The notes: a model not told the origin generated them from the letters alone. 64,000 nt of DNA from Actinomadura rudentiformis (GCF_008923185.1 NZ_WBMT01000017.1:186001-250000); one strand, 5' to 3'. Shown: positions 9,267-18,623, numbered from the stretch's first letter. Program-made: numbers and translations.

Positions 9267-10223
9267 GTGAATCTGGTCGGGCACCTGAACTGCTTCGTCA
9301 TCGTCGCCGAAGAACTCCACTTCGGCCGGGCGGCGGAACGGCTCGGCATGGCCCAGCCCCCGCTCAGCCAGCGGATTCAGCGCCTGGAGAAGGAGCTGGG
9401 CGTGCGGCTCTTCGACCGGTCCAGCCGCCGCGTGGAGCTCACCGCCGCCGGCCGGCTGCTGGTCGACGAGGCGCGTGAGATCCTCACCCGCGTGGAACGT
9501 GTGCACTCCCTCGCCGAGAGGGCCAGGCTAGGCGAGATCGGCACCGTGCGTGCGGGTCTCCCGCCCGACCTGGGCGGCGCCGTGGTCGCCGCGCTGATCT
9601 CCGCGTTCCGCGACCGGTGCCCTGACCTGCGCCTGGACCTGCGCGAGATCGGCTCGGCCGAGCAGGTGCGCGCCCTCACCGAGGGCGCCCTCGACGTCGG
9701 TGTCGTCCGGCACCCGTGCGACGCGCGCGATCTCGGTTTCGGCCCGATGCTGAGCCAGCAGGTCGGCGTGCTGGTGCCCGCCGCCGGCCCGCTCGCGGCG
9801 GCCGCCGACCTCCATCTCGCCGACCTCACGGGTCACGAGCTGGTCGTCCCACCCCGCGAGGACGCCCCCGGGACGTACGACGAGCTCATCGCGGGCTGCC
9901 GCCGGAACGGCTACGATCCGCCGGTGGTCCATGAGGCGAGGCATCCGCAGTTCGCGCTCGGCCTTGTGCTCGCGGGCACCGCGGTGGCGCTCGCGGCCCG
10001 CGCCGAGGACACGGCCGGGGTCACCTGGCGCCCGCTCATCGGCGCGCCGCTGATGTGGCGGACGTCCTGCGCCTGGCAGCAGGGCACCGGCGACCAGCAT
10101 GCCGTCAAGGAGTTCACCGCCGTCGCCACCGCCGTCCTGAAGCGGGAGGCGGGCATGGCGCCGCTCACCCCCGGCCCGGTGCGGCGCGTCGTCCCCCGGC
10201 CGGCGTCGGGCTTCCTGGCATGA
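9267..10223 (+). CDS. LysR-family transcriptional regulator
   Basis: A 318-residue protein with the LysR winged HTH at residues 1-60 (HLNCFVIVAEELHFGRAAERL, then AQPPLSQRIQRLEKELGVRLF). The HTH is followed by a linker helix and a type-2 periplasmic-binding-like effector domain (AGLPPDLGGAVVAALISAF; LDVGVVRHPC; DLTGHELVVPP). The GTG at 9267 begins the usual NLVGHLNCF start of the family. The stop overlaps the start of the beta-lactamase-like gene (ATGA), so the two are translationally coupled. The effector is unknown; neighbours suggest cell-wall stress or beta-lactams. Confidence 0.9.
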   Translation: MNLVGHLNCFVIVAEELHFGRAAERLGMAQPPLSQRIQRLEKELGVRLFDRSSRRVELTAAGRLLVDEAREILTRVERVHSLAERARLGEIGTVRAGLPPDLGGAVVAALISAFRDRCPDLRLDLREIGSAEQVRALTEGALDVGVVRHPCDARDLGFGPMLSQQVGVLVPAAGPLAAAADLHLADLTGHELVVPPREDAPGTYDELIAGCRRNGYDPPVVHEARHPQFALGLVLAGTAVALAARAEDTAGVTWRPLIGAPLMWRTSCAWQQGTGDQHAVKEFTAVATAVLKREAGMAPLTPGPVRRVVPRPASGFLA

Positions 10224-11137
10224 CCCCCGTCGGCAACCGCTCCGCCCGCCGTCCGGACGCGACGGCGCGGATCGAGGCGGCGTTCCAGGACGCCGGGGTC
10301 ACCGGCTTCCTGCACGCCACCGACCTGGACACCGGCCGCGAGATCGGCGTACGGGCGGACGAGCCGGTCGTGCTGGCCTCGGTCTTCAAGGTGCCGCTGC
10401 TGGTCGCGTTCTACCGGCAGGCGGCGGCCGGGCTCCTCGACCCCCGCGAGCCGGTCACCCTGCGGCCCGAGGACCGCGGCGACGGGCCCACCGGCATCTC
10501 GGTGATGCTCGACGAGGTACGGATGTCCCTGCGCGACCTGGCCTGCCTCATGATCACGGTGAGCGACAACACCTCCGCTGACACGATCATGGATCGGGTG
10601 GGGGTCGGCGCGGTCAACGACGCCGTCGCCGAGCTCGGCCTCCACCGCACCCACGTCGCCGGCACCGGCAGTGACCTCTTCGACTCGATGTTGCGGGACG
10701 GCGGGGTGGAGAGCCTCGGCGAGCTGTGGGGGATGCTCGACGAACCCGGCGTGCTCGGCCGGCTGCGGGCCCTCGACCCGCTGACCACGAGCCGCAGCAC
10801 GCCGCGCGAGATGGCCCGGCTCATGGGCATGATCTGGCGGGACGAGGCCGCCCCGCCCGGCGAGTGCGCCCAGATGCGGCGGCTGTTCGGCCTGCAGGTC
10901 TGGCCGCACCGGCTGTCGTCCGGCTTCCCGTACGACGACGTCCGGGTGAGCGGCAAGACCGGCACGCTGCCCACGATCCGCAACGAGATCGGCGTGGTCG
11001 AGTACCCGGACGGCGGACGTTACGCGGTGGCCGTCTTCACCCGTTCGCTCCTGCCGACCGCGGTCCTCCCCCAGGCGGACGCGGTCATCGGCGTCTCCGC
11101 CCGCCTGGCCGTCGAGGCCCTCCGCCGCCCGGGGTGA
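10220..11137 (+). CDS. Class A beta-lactamase-fold serine hydrolase, no signal peptide
   Basis: A 305-residue protein with the class A motifs: SVFK (SxxK nucleophile, near residue 58), SDN (near 115) and KTG (near 245). DEPGVL, just ahead of TTSRSTPREMA, aligns with the E166-containing omega loop (EPELN in TEM), but the residue matching N170 appears to be Leu. The ATG at 10220 overlaps the lysR stop, and the coding frame starts directly with MTPVGNRSARRPDATARI, without a Sec or Tat signal. It may therefore act in the cytoplasm, or not be a true beta-lactamase. Whether it hydrolyses beta-lactams is open. Confidence 0.85.
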   Translation: MTPVGNRSARRPDATARIEAAFQDAGVTGFLHATDLDTGREIGVRADEPVVLASVFKVPLLVAFYRQAAAGLLDPREPVTLRPEDRGDGPTGISVMLDEVRMSLRDLACLMITVSDNTSADTIMDRVGVGAVNDAVAELGLHRTHVAGTGSDLFDSMLRDGGVESLGELWGMLDEPGVLGRLRALDPLTTSRSTPREMARLMGMIWRDEAAPPGECAQMRRLFGLQVWPHRLSSGFPYDDVRVSGKTGTLPTIRNEIGVVEYPDGGRYAVAVFTRSLLPTAVLPQADAVIGVSARLAVEALRRPG

Positions 11138-11207
11138 TCCGGTGCAGATGCGGAACGTCCCATCTGGGCTGTCTCGGTATCGTATGGGCGCTTGGAGGGA
11201 TTCATAG

Positions 11208-12785
11208 ATGTCTGATCTCGTGTTGGCCGGCCGGTACCGCCTCGTTTCGCGGCTCGGCAGCGGCGGCATGGGAACGGTGTGGGCGGCCGTGGACGAGGTG
11301 CTCCGGCGCGAAGTGGCGGTCAAGGAGATCCAGCTGCCCGAGGGGCTGTCCCCCGATGACCGACGGGTGATGGGCGAGCGGGCGCAGCGGGAGGCGCGGG
11401 CGGCCGCCCTGATCGACCACCCGAGCGTCATCACGGTGCACGACGTGGTCATCGAGGACGGCCGGCCGTGGATCGTCATGGAGCTGGTCCAGGGCGTCTC
11501 GCTCGATCAGGTGATCCGGGAGAACGGGCCGCGGTCACCGGCGGAGGCTGCTCGGATCGGACTGCGGCTGCTGGACGCGCTGGAGGCGGCGCACAGGCGC
11601 GGCGTGCTGCACCGCGACGTCAAGCCGAGCAACGTGCTGCTCGCCGGGGACCGGGTGGTGCTCACCGACTTCGGCATCGCCGACATCGAGACCGACTCGT
11701 CGCTGACCAGGACGGGGGCACTGGTGGGGTCGCCCGGCTACATCGCGCCCGAACGGCTGCGGGAGGAGGCGGCCGGGCCGGAGTCCGACCTGTGGTCGCT
11801 GGGGGCGACGTTGTACGCGGCGGTCGAGGGCCGCGCGCCGTTCGAACGCGAGAGCTCGATGGCCGTGCTCGGGGCCGTTCTCACCGAGGAGCCGAGGCCG
11901 CCGAGCCGCTCGGGTTCGCTGGCGCCGCTGCTGTGGTACCTCCTCAACAAGAATCCCGCGGCGCGGTTGTCGGTCGAGGAGACGCGCCAGGTGCTGCAGA
12001 ACGTGGCGCAGGGACGGCCTTCCGGTCTCCGGGATCCAGCGCCGCCCGTAGCCGCGTCACCTCTGGCTCCACCACCTGCGGGACCCCAAAACCGGGGGAA
12101 GACAGGCTTCGTCCTGGCGGGGGTCGGAGCGGTCGCCCTTGTCGCGGTGGTCGCGACGTCGGCGGTCGCGTTCTCCCAGAACGACGGAAAGGGAGGCGGC
12201 GGCGCGACCGGGCAGCCGACCACGTCGGCGACGCCGACGGGCGCGTCCGCGGGCACGCCAACGGAAAAGTCCACGCCGACCGCGGCCAAGCTCGATCTGT
12301 GCACGGTGCTGACGCCTGAGCAGTTGCGGCGGTTGCTGCCGAACGGCACACCCCAGCGCCAGCAGGAGCAGGGCGTGCTGGGCTGTGCCTGGGGCGTACA
12401 GCGCCGCGGCCTGTCCGTCGAACTGGAGCCGCGCTACGAGCGAAGTGTCAAACCGGAGACTCCTGCCGACGCGCATCTGACGTTCGTGAGCGCCAAGAGA
12501 AATGACACGAAGCCCTCGACGCATATGTGGGGGTGGCCCGAGTTCGGCTTCACGGGCGGACGTGGGCGCACGACTCCCGCGCAGGAGGTCTCCGGTCTCG
12601 GTGACGAGGCCTACTCGTTCGAGACACGGGGCGTGGACAAGCCCATGGACAAGGCAACTGTCGTCTACCGGCTCAAGACGCGCGTCGTGCACGTCGAGTA
12701 CGCGTATTTCCGGGGAGCGGGCGGCCCGGGTGACGCGCTGCAGGCCGCGCGATGGACGGCGCATGCGCTGGCCAGGCGGGCATGA
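11208..12785 (+). CDS. Ser/Thr protein kinase with extracytoplasmic DUF3558-like domain (1)
   Basis: A 525-residue membrane kinase. The cytoplasmic Hanks-type domain (residues 1-260) has the P-loop GSGGMG, VAVKEIQ lysine, HRDVKPSN catalytic loop and DFGIAD, and an activation loop ending SPGYIAPERL. A proline-rich linker precedes one membrane helix (FVLAGVGAVALVAVVATSAVAF, near 300). An outer domain follows with CTVLTPEQLRRLLP, GCAWG and SGLGDEAY. The two cysteines and the LGDEA(Y/F) motif recur in the next two genes. Its stop overlaps the start of the second kinase. The outer domain is probably a sensor or protein-interaction module. Confidence 0.9.
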   Translation: MSDLVLAGRYRLVSRLGSGGMGTVWAAVDEVLRREVAVKEIQLPEGLSPDDRRVMGERAQREARAAALIDHPSVITVHDVVIEDGRPWIVMELVQGVSLDQVIRENGPRSPAEAARIGLRLLDALEAAHRRGVLHRDVKPSNVLLAGDRVVLTDFGIADIETDSSLTRTGALVGSPGYIAPERLREEAAGPESDLWSLGATLYAAVEGRAPFERESSMAVLGAVLTEEPRPPSRSGSLAPLLWYLLNKNPAARLSVEETRQVLQNVAQGRPSGLRDPAPPVAASPLAPPPAGPQNRGKTGFVLAGVGAVALVAVVATSAVAFSQNDGKGGGGATGQPTTSATPTGASAGTPTEKSTPTAAKLDLCTVLTPEQLRRLLPNGTPQRQQEQGVLGCAWGVQRRGLSVELEPRYERSVKPETPADAHLTFVSAKRNDTKPSTHMWGWPEFGFTGGRGRTTPAQEVSGLGDEAYSFETRGVDKPMDKATVVYRLKTRVVHVEYAYFRGAGGPGDALQAARWTAHALARRA

Positions 12786-14359
12786 CCGGCGAACGGGTGT
12801 TGTCCGAGCGCTACCGCCTGGTGCGGCGGCTCGGCCAGGGCGCCATGGGCGTGGTCTGGCAGGCCCGGGACGAGGCACTCGGCCGGGACGTCGCGGTCAA
12901 GGAGCTCCTCCTGCCCGCCGGCCTCACCCCGGACCGGCAGGCGATGGCGGCCCAGCGGGCCATGCGCGAGGCGCGTGCGGCGGCCCTGCTCAGGCATCCT
13001 TCGATCGTCACGGTGCACGACGTGGTCGACGAGAACGGGCGGCCGTGCATCGTCATGGACCTGCTCCCCGGCCGTTCGCTGGACGCGGTGCTGTCCGAGG
13101 ACGGGCCGCTGCCGCCGGAACGCGCCGCCGCGATCGGCCTGGACGTGCTGGCGGCGCTCCGGACGGCGCATGAACGCGGCGTCCTCCACCGCGACGTCAA
13201 GCCCGCCAACATCTTCCTCCGGGACGACGGTCGCGCGGTGCTGACCGACTTCGGGATCGCCTCGCTTGCGGGCGACACCACGCTGACCGAGACCGGCGCG
13301 CTGATCGGCTCGCCCGCCTACATGGCACCCGAAAGGGTCCGGCACGAACACGGCGGCCCCGAGTCCGACCTGTGGTCGCTGGGCGTGACGCTGTACGTGC
13401 TGGTCGAAGGGCGCACGCCGTTCAGCCGCACCACGGTCATGGGCACGCTCGGGGCGGTGCTCACCGAGCCCGTCGAACCGCCGCGCAAGGCCGGGCCCTT
13501 GGCGCCGGTGCTGATGGCGCTGCTGGCCAAGGATCCGGCCGTACGGCTGAACGCGCAGGGGACGGAGCAATGGCTCGGCGCCGTGGCCGCAGGCCGGCCC
13601 CTGCCGGCCACCCAGCCCGTACGGCTGCCTCCCGGACCGCCGCCCGCCGCAGGTCCTCTCGAGCGGCCGACCGAACCCGCCGGCACCGGGCGGCGCGGCA
13701 AAGCCCCGATCGCCGCAGCGGCCGCCGCCGTGATCGCGGCCCTCGCGGTCGTCCTGACGATCGTGTTCTGGCCGACCGGCTCCGAAGAGAAGCCCCGTCC
13801 AGACGCGAGCGGCTCCTCGGCCGGTCCACCTCGTTCGGCTGCGCCACCCGCGGCGGCCGCCCCGGCGAAGCTGCCTTCCGTCTGCACGCTCCTCACGCCC
13901 GCGCAAGCGGAGCAACTGGTCCCAGGCTTCACCGTCCAGCCCGCTGCCTCGACCGACCAGACCACGAAGAGGCCCAACAAGAGCTGCATCTGGAGCCCAT
14001 CCGCGGCCGGAGGGTCACCGGGCAGGGACGAGCTCAACGTGAAGGTCGAGGGCGAGGCGCCCGGGGCCGCCGCCGGGTCCGCGCAGGCACGCTTCGCCGA
14101 TACGCGGGACACCTACGCACCGCGCAACGGCAGCCCCGACCCGGGGCGGCCGTTCAACGACCTCAAGAACCTGGGCGACGAGGCGTTCGTCCTGGTCGAA
14201 CCGGCCACGGCTCCCAAGTCGACGGTGTACTTCCGGTCCGGGAGCCTCCTCGTGGAGGTCCGGTACGGGTCCGAGCGGGGCCGCACGCCCACCCAGGTGC
14301 GCGATCAGGCGATCAAGGCGGCGCGCCTGCTGGCCGCGTCGATCAAGCGCTCGTCCTGA
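12782..14359 (+). CDS. Ser/Thr protein kinase with extracytoplasmic DUF3558-like domain (2)
   Basis: A 525-residue paralogue of the preceding kinase, started by the ATG inside its stop (ATGA). The kinase domain is complete (GQGAMG, VAVKELLLP, HRDVKPANIF, DFGIASLA, SPAYMAPERV). It is followed by a proline-rich segment, a membrane helix (IAAAAAAVIAALAVVLTIVFW, about 310-330) and an outer domain with VCTLLTPAQAEQLVPGF, KSCIWS and KNLGDEAF. The pair looks like a tandem duplication in which the kinase domains stayed similar and the sensor domains diverged. Targets might be the adjacent RDD protein, the AAA ATPase, or cell-envelope proteins; this is inference. Confidence 0.9.
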   Translation: MTGERVLSERYRLVRRLGQGAMGVVWQARDEALGRDVAVKELLLPAGLTPDRQAMAAQRAMREARAAALLRHPSIVTVHDVVDENGRPCIVMDLLPGRSLDAVLSEDGPLPPERAAAIGLDVLAALRTAHERGVLHRDVKPANIFLRDDGRAVLTDFGIASLAGDTTLTETGALIGSPAYMAPERVRHEHGGPESDLWSLGVTLYVLVEGRTPFSRTTVMGTLGAVLTEPVEPPRKAGPLAPVLMALLAKDPAVRLNAQGTEQWLGAVAAGRPLPATQPVRLPPGPPPAAGPLERPTEPAGTGRRGKAPIAAAAAAVIAALAVVLTIVFWPTGSEEKPRPDASGSSAGPPRSAAPPAAAAPAKLPSVCTLLTPAQAEQLVPGFTVQPAASTDQTTKRPNKSCIWSPSAAGGSPGRDELNVKVEGEAPGAAAGSAQARFADTRDTYAPRNGSPDPGRPFNDLKNLGDEAFVLVEPATAPKSTVYFRSGSLLVEVRYGSERGRTPTQVRDQAIKAARLLAASIKRSS

Positions 14360-14381
14360 CGAGCGGGAAGGGGTTGCACGC

Positions 14382-15824
14382 GTGCAGGAGCAGGAGCGGT
14401 CGCCGTGGAGCGACCCGGCGTACGCGCCTAGCGACCCGGCGTACGCGCCTCAGCCAGGTCCGCAGGGACCCCATGGTGCGCAGCCCGCCGCCCCGGGCTG
14501 GACGCCGCCCGTCACTCCCGCCGTGGACGGCGACATGGCGCAGCCCGGGCGGCGCCTGGTCGCCCGGCTCATCGACATCCCGATCGCCACGACGGTCGCG
14601 GTCCTGCTGGTGGTCGGCCTGATCCAGGCGGTGCCCCGGAACGCCGACGGCGACCCGCCCGGAGCGGCCATCGCCGGGATCTTTCTGATCATCTTCGGCA
14701 CGCTGTACCTCTACGAGGGGCTGCAGCTGGCGCTGTGGGGCCGCACCCTCGGCAAGCGGATCATGAAGCTCCGGGTGGCTCCCGCGACCGGGCTCTGGGC
14801 TCCGCTGGGCGCCGGGCGCGGGCTGGGGCGGGCCGCCGCCTATCCCGTGTTGTTCATGTTCCTGGGCGTGCTGCCGCTGATCGGGGTGGTCAACCTCCTC
14901 AACACCCTGTGGCTGCTCTGGGACAAGCCGCTTCGCCAGTGCCTGCACGACAAGATCGCGCGCACCGTGGTGGTCGCCGACGCGACCCCGCCGCGCCGCC
15001 CGCTCATGATCCCGGCGGTGCTGGCGGCGGTCGTGCTGCTGGGCGGCACGGGCATCGCCGTCGCGGTGGCCGCCCCCGAACGCAGCACGAAGGCCACGGG
15101 CCCGGGCGGCACCGGTGCCGCCACTCCCGGACGGGCCGTTCCCTCGATCTCGATGCCGCCGACCTCACTGCCCAGTTGGCCCGCCGAGATGGGCGGCGTG
15201 CAGCCCGATCCCCGGATGACGACACCCACCGGGCCCGAGTTCAGGCAGATCGAGGACGCCTGCGCGCTGTTCCCGAAACCGGTTCTGAGCCGCCTCGTCC
15301 CGGCCGCGACGGGACGGCCGGGCCGGGGCACCGAGAAGTGGACCTGCGCCTGGAAGTCGACCCGGGACGCCGGCAAGGCCCCCAAGACCCGCATCACCCG
15401 CGAGCTGACGGCGACGATCACGATCAAGGCGGCCGTGGGGCAGCGGTCGGCGACCTACAACGCCGCGAAACAGATCGCCCAGGAACGCTGGTGGGCCCAG
15501 AACCCCGACAAGAGCCCGGCCGGGGCCTGGCAGCGCGGACCGGTCCGTTACCGGGACCTGCCCGGTCTGGGCGATGAGGCGTTCGGCACGTACGCGGTCC
15601 AGGAACTGGTCGGCGACAGCGGCGTCGGTACCGTCGTCGTGCGCGTCCGCAACGCCGTCATCGAGGTCACGTTCAAGGGCGGCAGCAACCGGCTCGACGA
15701 GTTCGGCGACGAGGTCTTCGGTGAGCAGCGGGCCATGCCCGAGGCCGCGGCCCGCAGCGGCGCCCGCGAGTTCGCCGGTGCCGCCACCGCCGCACTGCTC
15801 GCCTGCACCACCTGTACCGGCTGA
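14382..15824 (+). CDS. RDD-family membrane protein with DUF3558-like outer domain
   Basis: A 480-residue protein. A disordered N terminus with a DPAYAPSDPAYAPQPG repeat precedes an RDD membrane domain (RRLVARLIDIPIATTV, with the Arg and Asp of the family, then LWGRTLGKRIMKLRV). Another helix (MIPAVLAAVVLLGGTGIAVAV, about 208-228) leads into an outer domain with ACALFPKPVLSRLVP, TCAWKS and GLGDEAFG. This matches the outer domains of the two upstream kinases. The GTG start at 14382 is preceded by GGAAGGGG. It lies 22 bases after kinase 2, so the three form an operon-like unit. RDD proteins are poorly characterised; transport or kinase-substrate roles are possible. Confidence 0.85.
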   Translation: MQEQERSPWSDPAYAPSDPAYAPQPGPQGPHGAQPAAPGWTPPVTPAVDGDMAQPGRRLVARLIDIPIATTVAVLLVVGLIQAVPRNADGDPPGAAIAGIFLIIFGTLYLYEGLQLALWGRTLGKRIMKLRVAPATGLWAPLGAGRGLGRAAAYPVLFMFLGVLPLIGVVNLLNTLWLLWDKPLRQCLHDKIARTVVVADATPPRRPLMIPAVLAAVVLLGGTGIAVAVAAPERSTKATGPGGTGAATPGRAVPSISMPPTSLPSWPAEMGGVQPDPRMTTPTGPEFRQIEDACALFPKPVLSRLVPAATGRPGRGTEKWTCAWKSTRDAGKAPKTRITRELTATITIKAAVGQRSATYNAAKQIAQERWWAQNPDKSPAGAWQRGPVRYRDLPGLGDEAFGTYAVQELVGDSGVGTVVVRVRNAVIEVTFKGGSNRLDEFGDEVFGEQRAMPEAAARSGAREFAGAATAALLACTTCTG

Positions 15825-15935
15825 CACGCCTGCCACAACGGTCCCGCGAATCCCTCGGGCACCAAATGACGGAGTGTCCATCCCCTTCGGAACCGTAGGC
15901 TGTTATCCGCTTTGATCGCCTAAAAGGGAGAACGT

Positions 15936-18599
15936 GTGCGGCTTCCGGAGCATCTGGAGCTACTGCTCACCGACGAGCCGGTCCTGGACGTCTACTCGTA
16001 CGGCCCCTGGCGGGTGCCCACGGGCCTGTTCGAGGAGATCAGCACGCGCATCGACGGGCTCGCGCGCGACCCGCGCGCGGCCGGGCTGACGACCGACGAG
16101 CACAAGCTGCTGACGCTGCCCGCCTCCCTGGTGATCGCGGAGATCTTCGGCATGCTGGCGTTCCTGCCCGGTGGCGGGGCGATCAAGGCGGGCTCGTGGT
16201 CCCAGTTGCCCGAGCGGCTGCTGCGCGAGCACCTGGTCAACCCGGGCCCGATCAGCACCCGGATGACGCGCTGGGACGCGCCCGGCGGCCGGTGGCGGCC
16301 GCCGGTGGACTGGCTGATCGAGGCACCCGACCGGCGGCTGGCGATCGACCTGGCCCGCGAGTGCCTGGACGTGCTGGAGGGCATCGAGCCGCTGGAGCAG
16401 CGCCGGAAGGCCCTGATCAGGCTGTACGACGACCCGCCGGTGCACGACGTGAACCTCCCCAAGATGGAGATGCGCGAGATCTGGCACTGGCACGCCGACG
16501 ACGAGATCCTCGCGGCGGTGCCCGAGCTCATGGGTCCGGTGGGCTATCTGGAGTGGGTGTCCGCCGGTCTGCTCGCGGCGTACGAGCACCTGGCCAGCGT
16601 GGCGCCGCGGGACGAGACGGTCGAGACGCACCTGATCCATCTGCTGTTGCAGGGCAGCATGGAGCACGTTCCGGCGGAGCTGACGCTGGCGCTCGGCGAG
16701 GACCGTTACGGGGAGCTCCAGGAACGGTTCGCCGCCGAAAAGCGTGGATTCAAGCCGGGCGCGTGGCAGGAGAGGACCCGGGCGTGGCTGGTCCGCGCCC
16801 TCGTCGCGGGAGCGGCCGAGGGGTGCCGCGCGTGGCTGGACATGGCGATGCGCTTCGTCGCGACCGTGCAGGGGTTGCCGGGCGACCCGTGGTTCCCCAA
16901 GACCGAGTGGATCCCGGTCGGCCAGTTCCAGACCGACCTGCGACGCCTGTACGCGCCGCGGCGCCGCGTCGTCAACCCGCTCACCGACACGCTCAAGGTC
17001 GAGGAGAGCGCGCAGAAGTCCGAGCCCGCCCGGCCCGACCTGGTCACCAAGCTGGTCGACCAGCCCGAGGTGACCGCCGTCCTGGCCGAGCTCACCAAGA
17101 ACGGCGGCAAGACCTCGGTCAAGACCCCCGTACGGCTGCTGCTCGTCGGGCCGGACGGCACCGGCAAGCGGGACGCCGCGCAGGAGCTCGGCAAGGCGCT
17201 GGCGCTGGGCCGCGATCCGCTCTGGCTCACCGGCAACCTGTTCGCCGGCCAGCGGCTGTCCGACGCGGTGGCGCGGCTGCAGGCCGACGCCCGCGACTGC
17301 ACCGGGGAACGGCTGCTGATCATCGAGGGTCTGGACGAGATCATCACCGATCCGGGCAACGGCGAGGCCCTGGCCGAGGAACTGCACCGGCTGCTGGCCG
17401 TGCACGAGGAGCTGAACGTCGTGGCGCTGTGCGACGCCACCGGCGACGAGCGGATCGGCGAGGTCAACCCCGTGCTGCCCCAGCGCTTCCGGGTGGCCCG
17501 GACCCGCCCGTTCACCGCCGAGGGGCACGCCGAGCTGTTCCGGCGCGCCCTGCGGGAGCGCGGTGCCCGCGGCACCCGGCAGGCCGTCGCCGCCGCCGGT
17601 GACCTCCTCGCCGCCACCCCGCCCGTACAGACACTGCGGAACGCCCGGCTCGCCCCTCACCTGGCCGACCTCCTTGTGCGCCGCGCCGAGGCCCGCCCGG
17701 ACGGCGAGATCGTCATCGGCAAGGCGGACATCCCGCGTGTCCTGCACCTGTCCGGCGGTGCCGACGACCCGCGGGCCGAGCTTCGCGAGCTGCCTGGTCT
17801 GGAGTCGGTCAAGCACGAGCTGGGCCTGGTGGTGGCCACCGCCCGCGCCACGCAGCTGCGCCGCGACTCCGGGCTCAAGGTGAGCACGCCGACGAGGCAC
17901 ATGGTGTTCACCGGCAATCCGGGCACGGGCAAGACCATGGTCGCCCGGCTGCTCGGGCAGATCTTCAAGCGGCTCGGCGTGCTGTCGTCCGGCCATCTCG
18001 TCGAGGCGTCCCGCGCGCATCTGGTCGGCGAGTACATCGGCCAGACCGCGCCCCGGACCCGCCGCCTGGTGGAACGCGCGCTCGGCGGCGTGCTCTTCAT
18101 CGACGAGGCGTACACGCTCACCCAGTCGCCGCTGAAGAGCGACTACGGGCACGAGGCCATCGCCGAGCTGGTCAAGCTGATGGAGGACCACCGCGACGAC
18201 CTGATCGTGATCGTCGCCGGATACGAGCAGCAGATGGCCGAGTTCCTGGCCGCCAACCCGGGCCTGGACTCGCGCTTCCCCAAGCAGCTGCACTTCCCCG
18301 ACTACAGCGATGACGAGCTGGTCGCCGTCTTCGAACGGCTCGCCACGGCGGACGGCTTCCGGCTCGACCCCGGGACGACCGAGCTGCTCCGCTCGATGTT
18401 GTCCCGCGTCCCGCGCGGCCCCTCGTTCGGCAACGGCCGGTTGATGCGCAACCTGCTCGACCTCTCCGTGGCCAACCAGGCCCAGCGCCTGGCCACCGTC
18501 CGCCGGAAGCCCAGCAAGCGGGGCCTGGTGACGCTCACGCCCGACGACCTGCCGCCCCTGTGGGAGCAGCCGGCAGAGCTGATCGGCCTGTACCTGTAG
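15936..18599 (+). CDS. Double-AAA ATPase, CbxX/CfqX (EccA-like)
   Basis: An 887-residue protein. The first 380 residues are a helical region without recognised motifs, containing EIWHWHADDEIL. The first ATPase module has Walker A GPDGTGKR (near 405) and Walker B LLIIEGLDEI. The second is a canonical CbxX/CfqX AAA module with GNPGTGKTMVA (near 660), GVLFIDEAYTL (near 719) and a C-terminal lid (DYSDDELVAVF). Relatives act as Rubisco activases or as EccA in type VII secretion, but no ESX genes are here. The GTG start follows AAAAGGGAG. It is 111 bases downstream of the kinase/RDD run and may belong to it. Confidence 0.88.
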   Translation: MRLPEHLELLLTDEPVLDVYSYGPWRVPTGLFEEISTRIDGLARDPRAAGLTTDEHKLLTLPASLVIAEIFGMLAFLPGGGAIKAGSWSQLPERLLREHLVNPGPISTRMTRWDAPGGRWRPPVDWLIEAPDRRLAIDLARECLDVLEGIEPLEQRRKALIRLYDDPPVHDVNLPKMEMREIWHWHADDEILAAVPELMGPVGYLEWVSAGLLAAYEHLASVAPRDETVETHLIHLLLQGSMEHVPAELTLALGEDRYGELQERFAAEKRGFKPGAWQERTRAWLVRALVAGAAEGCRAWLDMAMRFVATVQGLPGDPWFPKTEWIPVGQFQTDLRRLYAPRRRVVNPLTDTLKVEESAQKSEPARPDLVTKLVDQPEVTAVLAELTKNGGKTSVKTPVRLLLVGPDGTGKRDAAQELGKALALGRDPLWLTGNLFAGQRLSDAVARLQADARDCTGERLLIIEGLDEIITDPGNGEALAEELHRLLAVHEELNVVALCDATGDERIGEVNPVLPQRFRVARTRPFTAEGHAELFRRALRERGARGTRQAVAAAGDLLAATPPVQTLRNARLAPHLADLLVRRAEARPDGEIVIGKADIPRVLHLSGGADDPRAELRELPGLESVKHELGLVVATARATQLRRDSGLKVSTPTRHMVFTGNPGTGKTMVARLLGQIFKRLGVLSSGHLVEASRAHLVGEYIGQTAPRTRRLVERALGGVLFIDEAYTLTQSPLKSDYGHEAIAELVKLMEDHRDDLIVIVAGYEQQMAEFLAANPGLDSRFPKQLHFPDYSDDELVAVFERLATADGFRLDPGTTELLRSMLSRVPRGPSFGNGRLMRNLLDLSVANQAQRLATVRRKPSKRGLVTLTPDDLPPLWEQPAELIGLYL

Positions 18600-18623
18600 C
18601 GGGACGCGAGTGAGACTGGCCGT

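Noticed and set aside
15960..18293. 777-codon open frame opposite the AAA ATPase
   Set aside because: Composition is Gly/Gln/His/Arg-rich with no domain, while the plus strand encodes clear Walker motifs.
15936..18599. Type VII (ESX) secretion locus because of the EccA-like ATPase
   Set aside because: No EccB/C/D/E, WXG100 or mycosin genes are nearby; CbxX/CfqX ATPases also occur alone.
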